Assembly: GCA_021234155.1 (NCBI GenBank)
Contig: JAJEKV010000036.1
Span: 2,162,996-2,226,995, forward strand
Source of the DNA: Isoetes taiwanensis
Taxonomy: Eukaryota > Streptophyta > Lycopodiopsida > Isoetales > Isoetaceae
Direction: 5' to 3'
Length of the DNA stretch: 64,000 nucleotides
Positions 22,238 to 33,357 of the stretch are shown in pieces. The position numbers and the translations under genes were made by a program. The notes below the pieces were generated by a model that was not told the DNA's origin, did not search any database, and saw only the letters and a list, made by a program, of their open reading frames with translations. Position 1 is the stretch's first letter. Each line of letters begins with the position of its first letter.

Positions 22238-24400
22238 ATTTTGAGAAGCAATCTATGTATATTTCGAACAGCATGGAAGATAGTTGATTGCAAATCATTG
22301 TCTTAATGCTGTTGTTGCTCCGTGGAGCCCCTTGGCCATTCTACTGGTAACTTCCAGGTTAGCTTGTGCATTTTCATAACTAGTTAGATGTGCTCGTTTC
22401 TTGCTTAAAGTAACTAAATCCTTGGGTGTGTATATGAAATTTATTGCATCTACCACATGATTGTGGCTGCCTAGTCATGCATAGACATGCAATGAAAAGA
22501 CTTCATCAGTTCAGTATGGTTTTGAGAATGTGCTGATTGACATGTATCAATTCTGGAATTTCCAGGAATAATATGGCTTTGATTTCTACAGTAACACTTA
22601 TTTTAGTTCATTCTATGGATTCTCTTTTTCTGATTTTCAGCAATGGAGATGGCGATGGCGGAGCTGCAACTGGCGCCATGGCAAAGCTCTGGATTCAGCG
22701 ATGCATTCTGTCTATGGCATTTTGGTTATGGCGGCTTCTCAGGCATTGAAATTTTGGAATTCGGCTTGCGTTATGGTATGCGATCTTGAAGCTTGAGCTC
22801 TGTTTGTATATAGTTTGAGATCTGGGTCTGCGGTACAACCGTGCAGGCAGGGATTCTCAGGCATAACCCAACAGGTATTTCATAAGTTCTCCTGCCTTCT
22901 AAGAATGGTTCGAGAAATGCTTGATGTAGGAGATATGCTTCGAGAAAGTCTGGTCTCAGGCATGCCATAATAGTATTTCTAATTTGGTTGTTCTTTGTTA
23001 ATAGAGAAAGTATAATCAGTGATGTTGGTGAACTTTGTGCAGGTCTCCTTTTTGCAATGCTACCATATATCTAAACATTATGAGAAGATGACAGATTTTG
23101 AATAAAATTACAAAAACAAAACCCTATTATAATGCTAGATATTTGATCTCCAATGATGCAAACAAACCTTTATGAGCATCTTTGGATGCGTCATACTGAG
23201 ATAAAGTCTTGTTCATGTCCAAGATCCCATCCTCTATCACATAGTCATGCTCAAATTTGCTCAACTCTCCCACACTTTCATGCTCAAACATGCAAGGGAG
23301 TAGTTTCCTTTGATTCTCAGACTTCTTTAGGCTGTTAAAAAGTTGAAACTCAGGTCGGAACCATTCTATGCATCATTCATCAAATCATCAAAATTTAGCA
23401 ATTCCAACTCACAATTTGGTGCCATATCATTAAAGAAAGCAAATTTCTCCATTTGAGGCATGTAAAGATCATGCTCACCTGTATTTTCAGCTGGTTGACA
23501 TGTCTCAAATCTGAAATTCTCATTAAGAGGGATGCTGCCATGACTGTCACTAAATTCAAGAGCATGTAACATATCTTTAGAGTGCTCAAATGCTAAAGTA
23601 TCAATGCTTTCCTGTAACGAACTTAGTGGCTTACCTTGAGTCAGTATAAGATTTGTAGATCATCTGTGACCTTGTTGGCATGCGTCCATGGGTTGATGCT
23701 AGTGGTGGCATTTAAATTGTAGAATACATTAGGAAGGGATTATTTTGAAATTTAAAAATAAGTTAATGGTCTTAATAGCTTTTTAAAACTTAGTGAGCAA
23801 CCTTAAATTGGGTGCTACAGAATCGTGACCTGTGCTAGGAATATCAGAGAACCGAATCTGTCTTATTAAGGGATGCCATGCTAAATCCAGCACTCAGCAT
23901 GCCGAATGGGCATCTGGCGGGAGGTTCTGGCGGCAGCAGGTGGAGATTTGATCACCTGAGCAAACGTATATAAGAGAAAGGAGAGGCTGGCTGAGTTGCA
24001 GAAACTGGAAGGAAGCTTGAAGATTGGAGGAAGCCGGCAAGCAGAAGGAGCTTGGAGAAACGCCAAGGAAGAGAGGAATCGAACTGAATTGAGAAAAAAG
24101 CATGCTTGAAGGAAGGTGGGGATTTGATGAGTGCTTTGTTTGTTGTATTGCTTGGTTGTGCTTGCTGTAGAACCGACGGCTATGGTGAACCCAATCGGCT
24201 GTTTCGGCTATAATAGGTCTTGAATTTGGTTGTATGACACCACCCAGATTCTTCCTTATGAATTCCAGCATGTTCTGCCTCCATCTCGGCCGGTTCTGAT
24301 TCTGTTGTCAATCCAGCAGAATACCTCTGGAAAAGCAAGCCTCTGATATGTCTTTCTGGTTCTTAAGTATCGTTCTTGATAATTCTTTTGCCCATTACAT
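22238..24400. other. No gene recognised
   Basis: No coding family is visible on either strand. The Helitron 3' terminus (a small hairpin followed by CTRR) should lie here, but I could not choose one with confidence. A minus-strand acidic frame at 23366-23572 has no recognisable domain. Confidence 0.4.
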
Positions 24401-24408
24401 TCATTAGC

Positions 24409-24510
24409 CTTGTAGACTAGTTGGTTAGCAATTGAGTGAAAGCCGTGTAGGCTAGTTGGTTAGCGATTGAGCCTTTCAGGCCATAGTTCCAGGTTCGAAT
24501 TCAGACTTAG
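24409..24510 (+). repeat. tRNA-derived SINE head with duplicated D-arm
   Basis: From 24442 the sequence reads GTAGGCTAGTTGGTTAGCGA, an A-box-like D arm, followed about 40 bases later by CCAGGTTCGAATTC at 24489-24502, a B-box. A second diverged copy of the D-arm segment lies at 24409-24437. This is the internal Pol III promoter layout of a tRNA-derived SINE. The molecule could not fold as a functional tRNA, since the anticodon arm is degenerate. Confidence 0.6.
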
Positions 24511-24524
24511 GCATATGTAGTATT

Positions 24525-24618
24525 CCTTTTTTAGCTTCTCTTGTTTAAGAGGGATACAAGGGACAGGTAAACCTTTTTGAGCTTCTCTTATTTAAGAGGG
24601 ATACAAGGGTCAGGTAAA
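24525..24618 (+). repeat. 47-bp tandem duplication in the SINE body
   Basis: Two adjacent copies of a 47-base unit, each containing AGCTTCTCTT(G/A)TTTAAGAGG, follow the tRNA-like head. They differ at only a few bases. Each unit can form a small hairpin through CTCTT(G/A)TTTAAGAG. Confidence 0.8.
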
Positions 24619-24619
24619 C

Positions 24620-25274
24620 TAGAATTAATAACTTAGAGCCATCGTGAATACTTATTTATAGGTTCTAGGTTATTGAATCTAGTTTGTATTATTATCCTAG
24701 GGTCTTGAAGCCCTACTTGATTCTCTATTCTAACTATCGAACTTGCTTTAGGTTATGGTTAGATGGTCGCCCAACTACATTGTTATATCTTGGAACATTG
24801 TGATAGCCATTGCGTTAAGTGTCTCTAGGTGCATTGTTGCTAGCGTAGATGGTCATTACTTGAGTTGAGGGTTGCTAATCCTAAGAACCTCTGAGCTGAG
24901 AATGCAATACTCAGAGGGAGAGTCCGGTGATGGGGTTGCTACAGAGAAGGTTCGATGACCTTGAGGAGGAGACATTGGATCGACCAGTGGTGTTAGTGGA
25001 ATAAGTTTTATGAATATTTAACTTGTACAAGGTCTGCTTTCTACGGATGCACATCAACTAATAGCTACATATTCTAAATGAGGTGCATCCTCGACTACCA
25101 CAGCCATCGAATTCGTCAATCCTACGATCCAGATCGTATGTTGGGGCCTCTGGGCACCTCTCTTTCGCTTATAGTCATTTATGATTGGAGGTGCCTATGA
25201 TTTTGAAATATGAAATACGATTTCGCTTAGGTTTTGAGGGAATATCGAACCTCTATACGGCTTTGCCCAAAATT
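24620..25274. other. Unassigned stretch
   Basis: No frame of note is present. A small internal repetition of GAAATATGAAATA-type sequence lies near 25205-25290. The SINE tail boundary could not be set. Confidence 0.35.
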
Positions 25275-25284
25275 TTAGAATATG

Positions 25285-25352
25285 AAATATAGGGGTTCGA
25301 ACCTCTACCAAAATAACTCAATGTCCTAATAAGACTACGTTAACCAATGTAC
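25285..25352 (-). repeat. tRNA-like SINE head, minus strand
   Basis: On the minus strand, ACATTGGTTAACGT (A-box-like, 25337-25350) is followed by AGAGGTTCGAACCCC (B-box, about 25291-25305), with a spacing typical of tRNA-derived SINEs. The intervening sequence is AT-rich and does not fold as a good anticodon arm. Confidence 0.45.
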
Positions 25353-26240
25353 CCAATGAGATAATGTGATTACTTTTTATCTTGAATCTGTATTTTTTTT
25401 TAAAACAACCTATTCAATTGTTTTAGAGATATATAGTCTATGGTTTCAGGAACTGTGAATTTTTACATCCATATCAAATCCCCTTGGAACCCCCTATTAT
25501 TTTGCTACATATTAGCTTTGTTTTGCCCCTTTAGTAAAGGCTATATGACAGCATGCCGAGTAGTAGACAGTCTGGATCGTAAAATCCCTTTCTTTTCGTA
25601 AATTCAGCAGGGTTTCTGCAAGAAGAGACATGGCAGTCTTGAAATCCACAGTTGTCATGCCAATATTTTCTAATGTAAGACTTGCCGCATCTGAAGTTGC
25701 AAGAAATAAAATAAGAAAACCCCGGAGGGTTCACCTTTATAATGGTAGTAGACGTCATTTGTGTTCCTCAAGTTGGACAAAATCCCCCATAAGGATTTCT
25801 ACCAAGAAAAGCCCCCCTTATACGGTTCTATATTTTTTTAAATTTTAATCCCTACCTTAGATTTGCCCTATAACTTTTTCTTAATTATAGTAACCTTATA
25901 ATAACTATAGTCTCTAACTTCATGTCCTTGTAGACACTTTTCCTTAAATTTACAATTATAAAACTAGAAAACCCTATATAGTGACTTACATATACATACT
26001 ACGATACATTGTAAAACCACCCCTCCCGACCACTCACATGTTTTTTAAGGTTCAATACTGTGAACCCTCCCTTGAAGAAAATAGGACGCAACTCATCTTA
26101 GAACTTCATTGATACTTAAGCTAACTGTGTATAGAATCACGAACTTTTCATCCTTGGAGCAGAGACTCAATACGACAATAGTTATTTCCTATCTAATGTG
26201 AGGACACAGATCCATCAAGTATACGAAGCTAAACAACGAC
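25353..26240. other. No gene recognised
   Basis: The stretch holds only short frames, A/T-rich throughout, with no conserved motifs. Confidence 0.4.
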
Positions 26241-26245
26241 ATAAT

Positions 26246-26345
26246 AGGAAGGAAGGAAGGAAGAAATTTTTAACGTCCACGGAACCCAATCGGGTTATGG
26301 GACCAAAACAAACAAGGGGGTCAAAAAGAAACACTAAAAAACAAG
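26246..26345 (-). mobile_element. LINE 3' end with (CCTT)n tail, minus strand
   Basis: Read on the minus strand this ends in GGTCCCATAACCCGATTGGG, a short GTGGACGTTAAAA segment and a (TTCC)n tail at 26248-26265. The same 3' end, with different short-repeat tails, occurs at 33450-33531, 35930-35987 and 48380-48437. Only the last 100 bases or so are recognisable here, so it is a strongly 5'-truncated copy or a SINE using that tail. The plus-strand 145-codon frame over it is a chance reading. Confidence 0.75.
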
Positions 26346-29300
26346 GGGATGATATGAAACATGAACTCCAAGTGAAGCTAAAGGCTGAAAAATCAAATTC
26401 TGCACTTCAAGATATGATCGGCTTGCTGAGTAGATCGTCTAACCTTGTAGAAGCTTGTATAGTGGCCGCTGTGAGTGATGTCCGCCAGAGGTTGCAGAAC
26501 CACGAGTTGCTGTATTCTAGATGGTCCTCTAACTGCATATCACAACAACAAGCAACGACAACCAAATCAATTAGTAACTTCAAATCATATAGAGAAAATT
26601 TTGACCTCAGTCGTTCGATGCAGAGAGATTTCTAATTTCATTTGTTGAAGTAGCAGAATAAAATAATATTCTATCAACCCACCTCTCCCAGGGTTTGCAC
26701 TTCAGGCAACACAAAAGATTGGCAATTCATTGTCCTTCAAAGCAATACACAACAGTCTCAAGTGGTTTTGGTGACATCACCTCACCAACACCACTAATAT
26801 AGAATCAAAAGAAAAAACATGAATACGATGGTGCTGTCACCACCGTAACACCACCTCTATAATAATAGACAATGTATAGAACAAGCCTTGGAAAACCTAT
26901 GGTCCAAAAAAGAAAAGGGGGGGAGGGGGGTATCAAATCTGCAATTTGCAGCCCTAGAAAACTTACAAGTTTCATTTTCCAGGTCAAGACTAGGTCAATA
27001 GACTTCTTCATATCCTAAACTTTACTATTTACCAATTTTGTACAAGATAAACCATACTATTTCCAAAAGATATTTGTGTTATCATTTTTAGAACTTTGCA
27101 TTTACATATTTGTGAAATGCAAATATAGCCAAACATAGTTTGCCATCACTTGAGAATATTTACATGACATATTGTACAAGAAAATAATAATCCACAAGAC
27201 TTTCATCATGCATGGAGCAAGAAACCAGATTACCTGTAGTAAAATCAGAGGACAGTTAGCCTTAGATAGGGTAAAAGCCTAAACTACTAACAGGTAAGCA
27301 GTAGATATCTTGGGTTATCCCCTTCACCATGCATAAAGAAACATGAACATGCATATTTTATAAGAGAACCTAAATCCTAAAGTATTAAGCTGTTTATGGA
27401 TCTAGTTTTAGAATCTCTGGCTGAGCAAGAGCCCTGCAACAACAACATATCTTGGGCATCCCTTATGTCTGACCTCCATTTTCACAGCAAGTAATCCTAG
27501 ATTAGGGCCCTTGTAGATCTAGTTCTACAAACCATCTTACTCAAGGTTAAGGCATAACAACAACAAATATTGAAAGTCCTTAAGATGTTAACCCTTTTTA
27601 CAGCAACCTGACATGGTTGCAGCATATAATCCTGCCATTATATTAGTTCAAGAACATACAATCATAAGATATTAAAACTCTTGTAGATCTAGTTCTAAAA
27701 AGCATTCTTAGCTAACAAAGAGCTTAGAAATATTAAGTAATGGAAGTTCCTATGGTGTTAACCTTTTTATAGCAAGTAATCCTAAATCGAATGAATCTAA
27801 GATTTTCTTCTTTTTTTTTTTTGGGAGAAACGACAGTTTATGTATTCATATGGTATAAATTTACAGCACAACCCTGAAAATTCAGGAAAAAAGTAAGAGA
27901 CTGTTATCAGAAAATAGAATGAATGGAGCAAGTTGGGTATTCATCATGGAGTCGCTCAACATCTTCTCGGATCAGCTTACGATAGAGAAAAATCGATTCT
28001 TCTGCTAAACCACGTACTATAGGATCTTCTCCGTAAATTTCCACAACTAATCGATTTGTTCATTCAACTGTAGCAGCCTCTGTAACCCTTAATGCCCAGA
28101 TTTGGATTAAGCACAAATAATGATTCCTGTATCCTTCACAAACTAGTAGAAAGTTTGGACCAAAACCTGAATAAAATAGAAGGATACATAGACAAATAAT
28201 TGGCGAAACCTTATGCCTGTACAGAAGCATTCCCATTATAGAGGTAGATATCTCCTAGGTCACCATAAATCTGAATCCAATAAAGTCCAACTAGACCTCT
28301 GCCCAGCCCTAAAGAATGATCTAAGATATAGTGCATTGTTGTAGAAGCTTCTAGATCATCATGTTTCCAAAGAAACAAGAAATTCAAGAACTAGCAATCC
28401 ACATAACCCTTCCAGAAAGTGAAATCCAAGGTCTCCTGCCACTTGAATTCCAAGATTTTCAATCAAAAATTTTTACCGCATCTGCTAAGACAGATAGAAA
28501 CTCCCATATGTATCAAGAATATTTACAAAAAAGCAACACTAAATTAGAATAGGCTGCCACACTATTCCAGAAGCTGCCACCTTCTTTTCTGGATCTGATC
28601 TTCTGCCTCCACATCAGCTGCTCAATCAAAAATCTAGAAAATAGTGGAATATTATTGAAATCTCAAATAGTTATCTTGAAGCCGGTGAAGCTTAGAACAA
28701 GCCCAACCCACCAGACCACTCTCCATAGCCCAGTCATAAAATGCTATGGTTCTCTTCTTATATAGAAGAAAACCATCATTCTAGGGAAGACGCCAGTTTT
28801 GGTACCAGCTCTCCTTTCGAACCCAGGCTTTCTTTGGCACAAGCCTGCTATAGCGCAGGCTTTCTTTGGCCCTTTCTCTCATAAAAGCCTTGTGTCTTTC
28901 TGCATTCCTCATTGGTGTTTCCTCTGAGCTGAATCTTGTTGTTGTCTGGAGCTTTTCTATGTCAGTCATTCTCATTAGCTAGATTTCTCCTTCTTCTCTA
29001 TGCAATTTATTTAGTTTCTACTTACTACTAAATCATCTCCCTCTTAGTTCCACATCAATGCACAAGCTTTTCTAGCACAATTTGCAATCCTCACTGCTAT
29101 GGATTCATTGCCTTTGTTTTGCAAATTTTTTCAAAATCCTATCGCTTCCTCATTTGGCGGTTTCTTAGGTTCGGATGGGCTGGAGTTGGGAGTTCAACAT
29201 CAGCATATCTAGCTGGTTTTGGCACGATCTCCAGCTTTTGCCATATGACTCGGGGCCCAGCTTTAATTGCGTGCGTTTATCTGCGGCCTGAAAACTGAGT

Positions 29301-31061
29301 AGCAGATCCCCTTATAGGTGGTGTTGGGAAAGGATATGCCTGCCATTTCATTTTGAAGATGGATGGCTATGGACGACTTCCCTAGTTGATTTGTCTTTTG
29401 AGGTTTGCACCTTGTTTCACAGTTTTCTTTGTCCGCTCTTCCCTTTGATTACTAATTTTGAGATGCTAATGATTGCTTATAGATTTTGGAGTTGGGGTAT
29501 CATGCTTGCTTTCAGCTGGTGGACAAATTTGGATTGGATTCCAACCTTCTACCTCGATTCTTTTGGAGCAGCAATGGATTTCGTATTCTCTAGGCTTTTC
29601 AAATTGCTTCAGGTGAGTGGATCACTATTTTGAGTAGGTCGGATCCATGGGCTACATTTGTGTACACGTTTATTTTTTTGATAGTTTATGTATATGTAAC
29701 CATGATAAGATAAAGACTTAGCTTAGAAAATTAATATCCTATTGTGTGGATGTATTGATTGGTTCATTGGTTTGTTGTTGTGGAGACGTAAGTCCGAGTC
29801 TTGTGGAAACCAACTCATGGATCAGAAGTGTTTTTATTTTTATTTTTAATGGTGACAATGTTTTTGGACCTTGGAATCGAGGGGAAAACCTTGGAATCCA
29901 GGAAAAGTCTTTGAAGCGTTATGACCTTCGATGCCTTGAAAATTTTTAGTTGGGGATGAAAATTCACCTAGGATGTCTTGGAGTTTTTTGCTGCACTTGT
30001 AGTTTGCAAAATTGTTGTCTTGGGGTTTCCAGGACTCGGTATCCTTTATTTTTCATGGTTTTTTAATTTCGTAGCTTTTAGTTTGTTTGATAAGTCCTAT
30101 GGCCAATTTTTTTTGTGGGTTCTTTATAGGTTGGACTCTAGGGTCGTGGGTTTTTATCGTCTGAGGTCTTAGAAGCATGGCGATATACTGTATTCTGTCT
30201 TGGAATGGTTGGTCAGTCAGTCGTTATTTTTTAGAAGTTGTGTATAGGTCGGGTTGGAATGTATACCCCTTTTATTAAATTCATTTCGATGTCAATTTTC
30301 TTGTTTGATGGTTCTCCTTTGTCCAGTTGTCATTGATGTGCATGAGCTTGGAGTCTAAAGCTAGTCTTGGATCTTACACAATTAGTTCCTTGGATCTCTG
30401 GTGCTTGCATGGGTCATGTTAAGATACGTTGCTTAGGCTTGTTTGTTAGGTTTAAAGTTGGTAGCTGAGAGGTGCATCTTTATAGCATAGTGCTTTTTGG
30501 TTGCTCTTCTTGTTTATACTCATAAGGTTGGCATGTTGGCCTGGGATCTTGCTCCGTCAATCCTCTTTTCTGCTGGATCTTCATCGGTTGGGGTGCATGT
30601 CCCTTACTTTTTTGTTTTAAACGCGTCATCTTGTTTTTTTTTTGGAAAGGAGTTCTTGCTTTCAGTTTGTCCTTTAAGTTAGAAATGGTTGAACTCTAAG
30701 GTCTTGGGTCTTATGTTCCTAGATTAAAAGCATAGCCTAGATGCTTTAGGTATCCCTTAGATTGTGTTGTTTGGTTTGGTCTTATAAGGCTTTGTTGGTT
30801 TTTGAGGCATTTTAAGTCTAGGGTCCGTTGTCATGCTTCATGGGTCCAGTACAACATAGCCTAGATACTTTTTGTATTTTTTGTTTATATTCGATCCTTG
30901 TTATTTTCAGTTTGTTGCATAGGTTGGTTTGTTTGGACATGGTTTCATGAATCTTATTGGGTTGTTAGGTCAAAAAGGTTAGGTTTTTTATTGTGGGGAG
31001 CATGCTCACTAGCCTCGTCCTCCAATTCGCAAAGGAAATCTAGCCCTCCTCATGGCGGAAT
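26346..31061. other. Long stretch without recognisable genes
   Basis: About 4.7 kb shows no family on either strand. Visible features are a poly-T run at about 27811-27822, a T-rich segment at 29830-29850 and 30634-30643, and loosely repeated text 'ACATAGCCTAGATaCTTT' near 30730 and 30855. Frames of 60-80 codons at 29391-30172 have no motifs. This could include very old retroelement debris or introns of an unseen gene. Confidence 0.45.
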
Positions 31062-31129
31062 TGTTTGAGTATGTGTAATGGGTACACATGAAGAATGACT
31101 CAGTGGAAGAGTACCAAAAACCCATCAAA

Positions 31130-31201
31130 GGGTCAGTAGCTCAGTGGTAGAGTACTTGGCTTGCAAGCAAGAGGTCTTGGGTTCGATCCCCAGCCTGTCC
31201 A
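31130..31201 (+). ncRNA. tRNA-like sequence in the 5' LTR of the TRIM
   Basis: The 72 bases contain TAGCTCAGTGGTAGAG (A box), a seven-base anticodon-type loop CTTGCAA reading UGC (Ala type), and GGTTCGATCCCC (B box). The D, T and most of the anticodon stems pair. The acceptor stem has mismatches and the last anticodon-stem pair is G-G, so I do not call a functional tRNA. The boxes could still recruit TFIIIC and Pol III. Confidence 0.75.
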
Positions 31202-31230
31202 CCCAATTATAGGATGTCTATTTCTCAACA

Positions 31231-31248
31231 TGGTATTAGAGCCATGGT
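31231..31248 (+). other. Primer-binding site of the TRIM
   Basis: TGGTATTAGAGCCATGGT directly abuts the 5' LTR and differs from the plant tRNA-iMet complement TGGTATCAGAGC at one base (T for C, a deamination-type change). Confidence 0.88.
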
Positions 31249-31397
31249 CCCATGTAGAGGGTGCTTAACCACACCGGGATAGTCCCTAGTGGTGTAGAGG
31301 TGAGGCTGGAATGGATTGGTGTCCCCATTAAGGGGGAATGTGGAGTATGTTTAACATGAAGAATGACTTAGTGGACGAGTATTGAAAATCCATCAAA

Positions 31398-31469
31398 GGG
31401 TCAGTAGCTCAGTGGTAGAGTATTTGGATTGCAAGCAAGAGGTCCTAGGTTCGATCCCCATCCTGTTCC
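31398..31469 (+). ncRNA. tRNA-like sequence in the 3' LTR of the TRIM
   Basis: This is the second LTR copy of the same module. The A box TAGCTCAGTGGTAGAG is identical. The loop region reads GGATTGCAAGC instead of GGCTTGCAAGC. The B box is GGTTCGATCCCC. The acceptor end is more degraded than in the 5' copy. Confidence 0.72.
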
Positions 31470-31551
31470 CAATTATGTGAGACCCATCTCTCAACAAGAA
31501 TTTTGCTCCTGGGGGAAATCTTGCCTCCAACTTTCTGATCGTAACCCCGTG

Positions 31552-31780
31552 TTTCTACAGCCTTGCTGCATTCAGCTCCATCATAACCCCGTTTTCTTTC
31601 TACAAATTTTTGCCGCATTCACTCCATCAGTCTCGCTTACACCATTGTCCATGGAAAAATGTGACCTTTCTATAGCCTTGCTGCATTCAGCTCCATCATA
31701 ACCCCCGTTTCTACAAAACCTTTGCCGTGCATTCAAACTCCATCAGTCTTCACTTACACCATTGTCCATAGAAAAATGTG
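31552..31780. repeat. 115-bp tandem duplication
   Basis: Two adjacent copies, starting TTTCTACAGCCTTGCTGC at 31552 and TTTCTATAGCCTTGCTGC at 31667, each end near ACCATTGTCCATGGAAAAA-like text. Within each unit a shorter CATTCA-CTCCATCA motif is itself repeated. No coding role was seen. Confidence 0.85.
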
Positions 31781-31799
31781 GTCACACATGCAGGAAAAA

Positions 31800-32640
31800 C
31801 TAGCATTCAATAAACATCCAATATTTGTATTTGGTATTTGCCGGCGGTATTTTTGGCATGGTTGATCCAAGATTTGGCCCTTGTATTATATGCTAAATCA
31901 TATAGAAGGCGTATTGACCGGTAAAGGTCGGCAATCCAAAATCGGCTGTGGCATCTGTTTTTTTGGGCTTCTGTGTGCATGATATGAGGATAAAAGGAAA
32001 GGGCAGCACATATGGGTGTGTCTATTGGGCAGACAGGTGTGGACGACATGTCGTTCTTGTCAGTTCTAGAAAGGTCTGCAAGCTTTGAGCGGCTGAAACG
32101 TCTGCACAAATTAAGTCAGATTTCAGGCATAATAGGACCTATAAGGGATAGAACCTTAGTGCAGATGGCAGCTGAAAATACTAAAATAGAGAGGCTTTGA
32201 CGACTATAGCCAAGACGTTTGTAAGATTGTAAGAGATTCAGGTGCAGGAGAGGTTTGTTTGATGGTTGGCCGATTCAAAATCCAGGGTAGACTGGTTTGA
32301 TTCTGTTTTGGAGTGGGTTCAAATCGGCGCCAGAACTAGTCGTGATTTTGGAGTGCAGTCCCGAATTCCCTGATTACAGTGCACGATTGAAGACGATGCA
32401 GCCGAGTATTACAGACCGTCGTTTGACATTGGCACAACATGTGTTTATTGTTAAAATATTGCACCATTGGTGTGTTTTGCATCATTGGAAGTGGCAAGGA
32501 GGTTTATGATCGAAAATTTAATGGCCTCTGATGCGGTATAAAACATAGAATATTTGCCACGTGAATGGTCAGAAATTAAAGATGGAAAGATACCCAAAAG
32601 ATGCAAAATAAATACAGATCCCTAAAGTAAAATTACAGCG
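31800..32640. other. 5' flank of the ORF1-only element
   Basis: No recognisable domain is present. A 62-codon plus-strand frame at 32012-32200 has no family. This may be the 5' untranslated region of the retroposon encoding the protein that follows, but its 5' boundary is not visible. Confidence 0.35.
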
Positions 32641-33357
32641 ATGTCTATTCAGTTACCCTTACAAAGCTGGGTGCCATTTCTAGAGTTGTTACTACAATCT
32701 GTGGGCCACAGCCCAATAGATTATAGTAGTGCTCAGTCGGTATCCAGCATAGTGCCTGCCTCTGAGCATGTGAATGATATGCCCGAGAATGATAACAGAG
32801 TACATGGATCCACACATACTGTGCCCGAGCATGTGCATGATATGCCCGAAGATGATAACAGAGTACAGGGATCCACACATACTTTGCCTGAGGATTTATT
32901 GCACACTGTACAGGCAGAGGTCTCGCCTTCTGAGCCAGCAAGGGCTGCAGAGCATACTCCAGCCTTGAACCTACGTATCGTAGGTATTCAGGAGACGAGT
33001 GATTTTCTTGCTACAGAGGAGGCTGTACAGTTTTTTACCCAAGTGATGCACATCCAAGCACATGGTATTGTCTCGGCCCATTGGGTTGGAGCAGTGCGGC
33101 CTGACCGTCCTTGTCACCTCTTGGTCCGCTTTCAAGATGCTCTTTCCCGGTTGCACATCCTACGACATGGCAACTATTTGAAAGGCACCACATTCTCCGT
33201 CCAGGAAGACCTGACCCCAGCACAGCTCTGTAGACGGAAAGAAGAATTATGTCGTGTGCGAGAGGCTCGCGTACAGCAGAAGTGGGCCATTTATAGGGGA
33301 GGTCAGGCCATCATTCAGGATCAGTGGCCATCTGATCCATGGGCAGTTACTGTATAG
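32641..33357 (+). CDS. LINE ORF1p-like RNA-binding protein, 238 aa, intact
   Basis: The frame is uninterrupted. Residues 43-84 hold two copies of a 21-residue unit (EHVxDMPExDNRVxGSTHT). Residues 109-177 read NLRIVGIQE, HGIVSAHWVGAVRP and CHLLVRFQDALSRLHILRHG, the layout of the RRM-like domain of L1 ORF1 proteins (transposase_22 type). Residues 180-212 (KGTTFSVQEDLTPAQLCRRK onward) match the C-terminal domain that begins with a conserved 'DLTP' segment. Such proteins trimerise and coat LINE RNA as nucleic-acid chaperones. The usual long coiled coil is absent or replaced by the short repeats. Only about 120 bases later the LINE 3' end and tail begin, so no ORF2 exists. Family by motif order; function inferred. 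Confidence 0.8.
   Translation: MSIQLPLQSWVPFLELLLQSVGHSPIDYSSAQSVSSIVPASEHVNDMPENDNRVHGSTHTVPEHVHDMPEDDNRVQGSTHTLPEDLLHTVQAEVSPSEPARAAEHTPALNLRIVGIQETSDFLATEEAVQFFTQVMHIQAHGIVSAHWVGAVRPDRPCHLLVRFQDALSRLHILRHGNYLKGTTFSVQEDLTPAQLCRRKEELCRVREARVQQKWAIYRGGQAIIQDQWPSDPWAVTV
32768..32893 (+). repeat. Two in-frame 63-bp tandem repeats in ORF1p
   Basis: Each copy starts GAGCATGTG and contains GATATGCCCGA and GATCCACACATACT. The unit length of 63 bases keeps the reading frame, and the substitutions are few. This points to recent duplication within a maintained coding sequence. Confidence 0.9.

Larger units (their letters stand above)
31062..31496 (+). mobile_element. TRIM-type LTR element whose LTRs contain a tRNA-like module
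   Basis: Two direct terminal repeats (31062-31230 and 31339-31496) begin with TG and end with CAACA. The 5' repeat is followed at once by TGGTATTAGAGCCATGGT, matching the plant initiator-Met tRNA primer site TGGTATCAGAGCC. The 3' repeat is preceded by the purine tract AAGGGGGAA at 31330-31338. Flanks GGAAT (31057-31061) and AGAAT (31497-31501) match at 4 of 5 bases, as expected of an aged target duplication. The total of 435 bases with a 108-base non-coding interior fits a terminal-repeat retrotransposon in miniature, which must borrow proteins from other elements. Unusually, each LTR carries a 72-base tRNA-like sequence with A and B boxes. Confidence 0.9.

Noticed and set aside
26198-26635. 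145-codon plus-strand protein
   Set aside because: Its first third is the reverse complement of a LINE 3' untranslated end and tail. The rest has no recognisable family.
31130-31201. A functional tRNA-Ala (UGC) gene
   Set aside because: A and B boxes and a UGC loop are present, but the acceptor stem has mismatches, the anticodon stem has a G-G pair, and the same block recurs within a second LTR. It is a module of the TRIM element.
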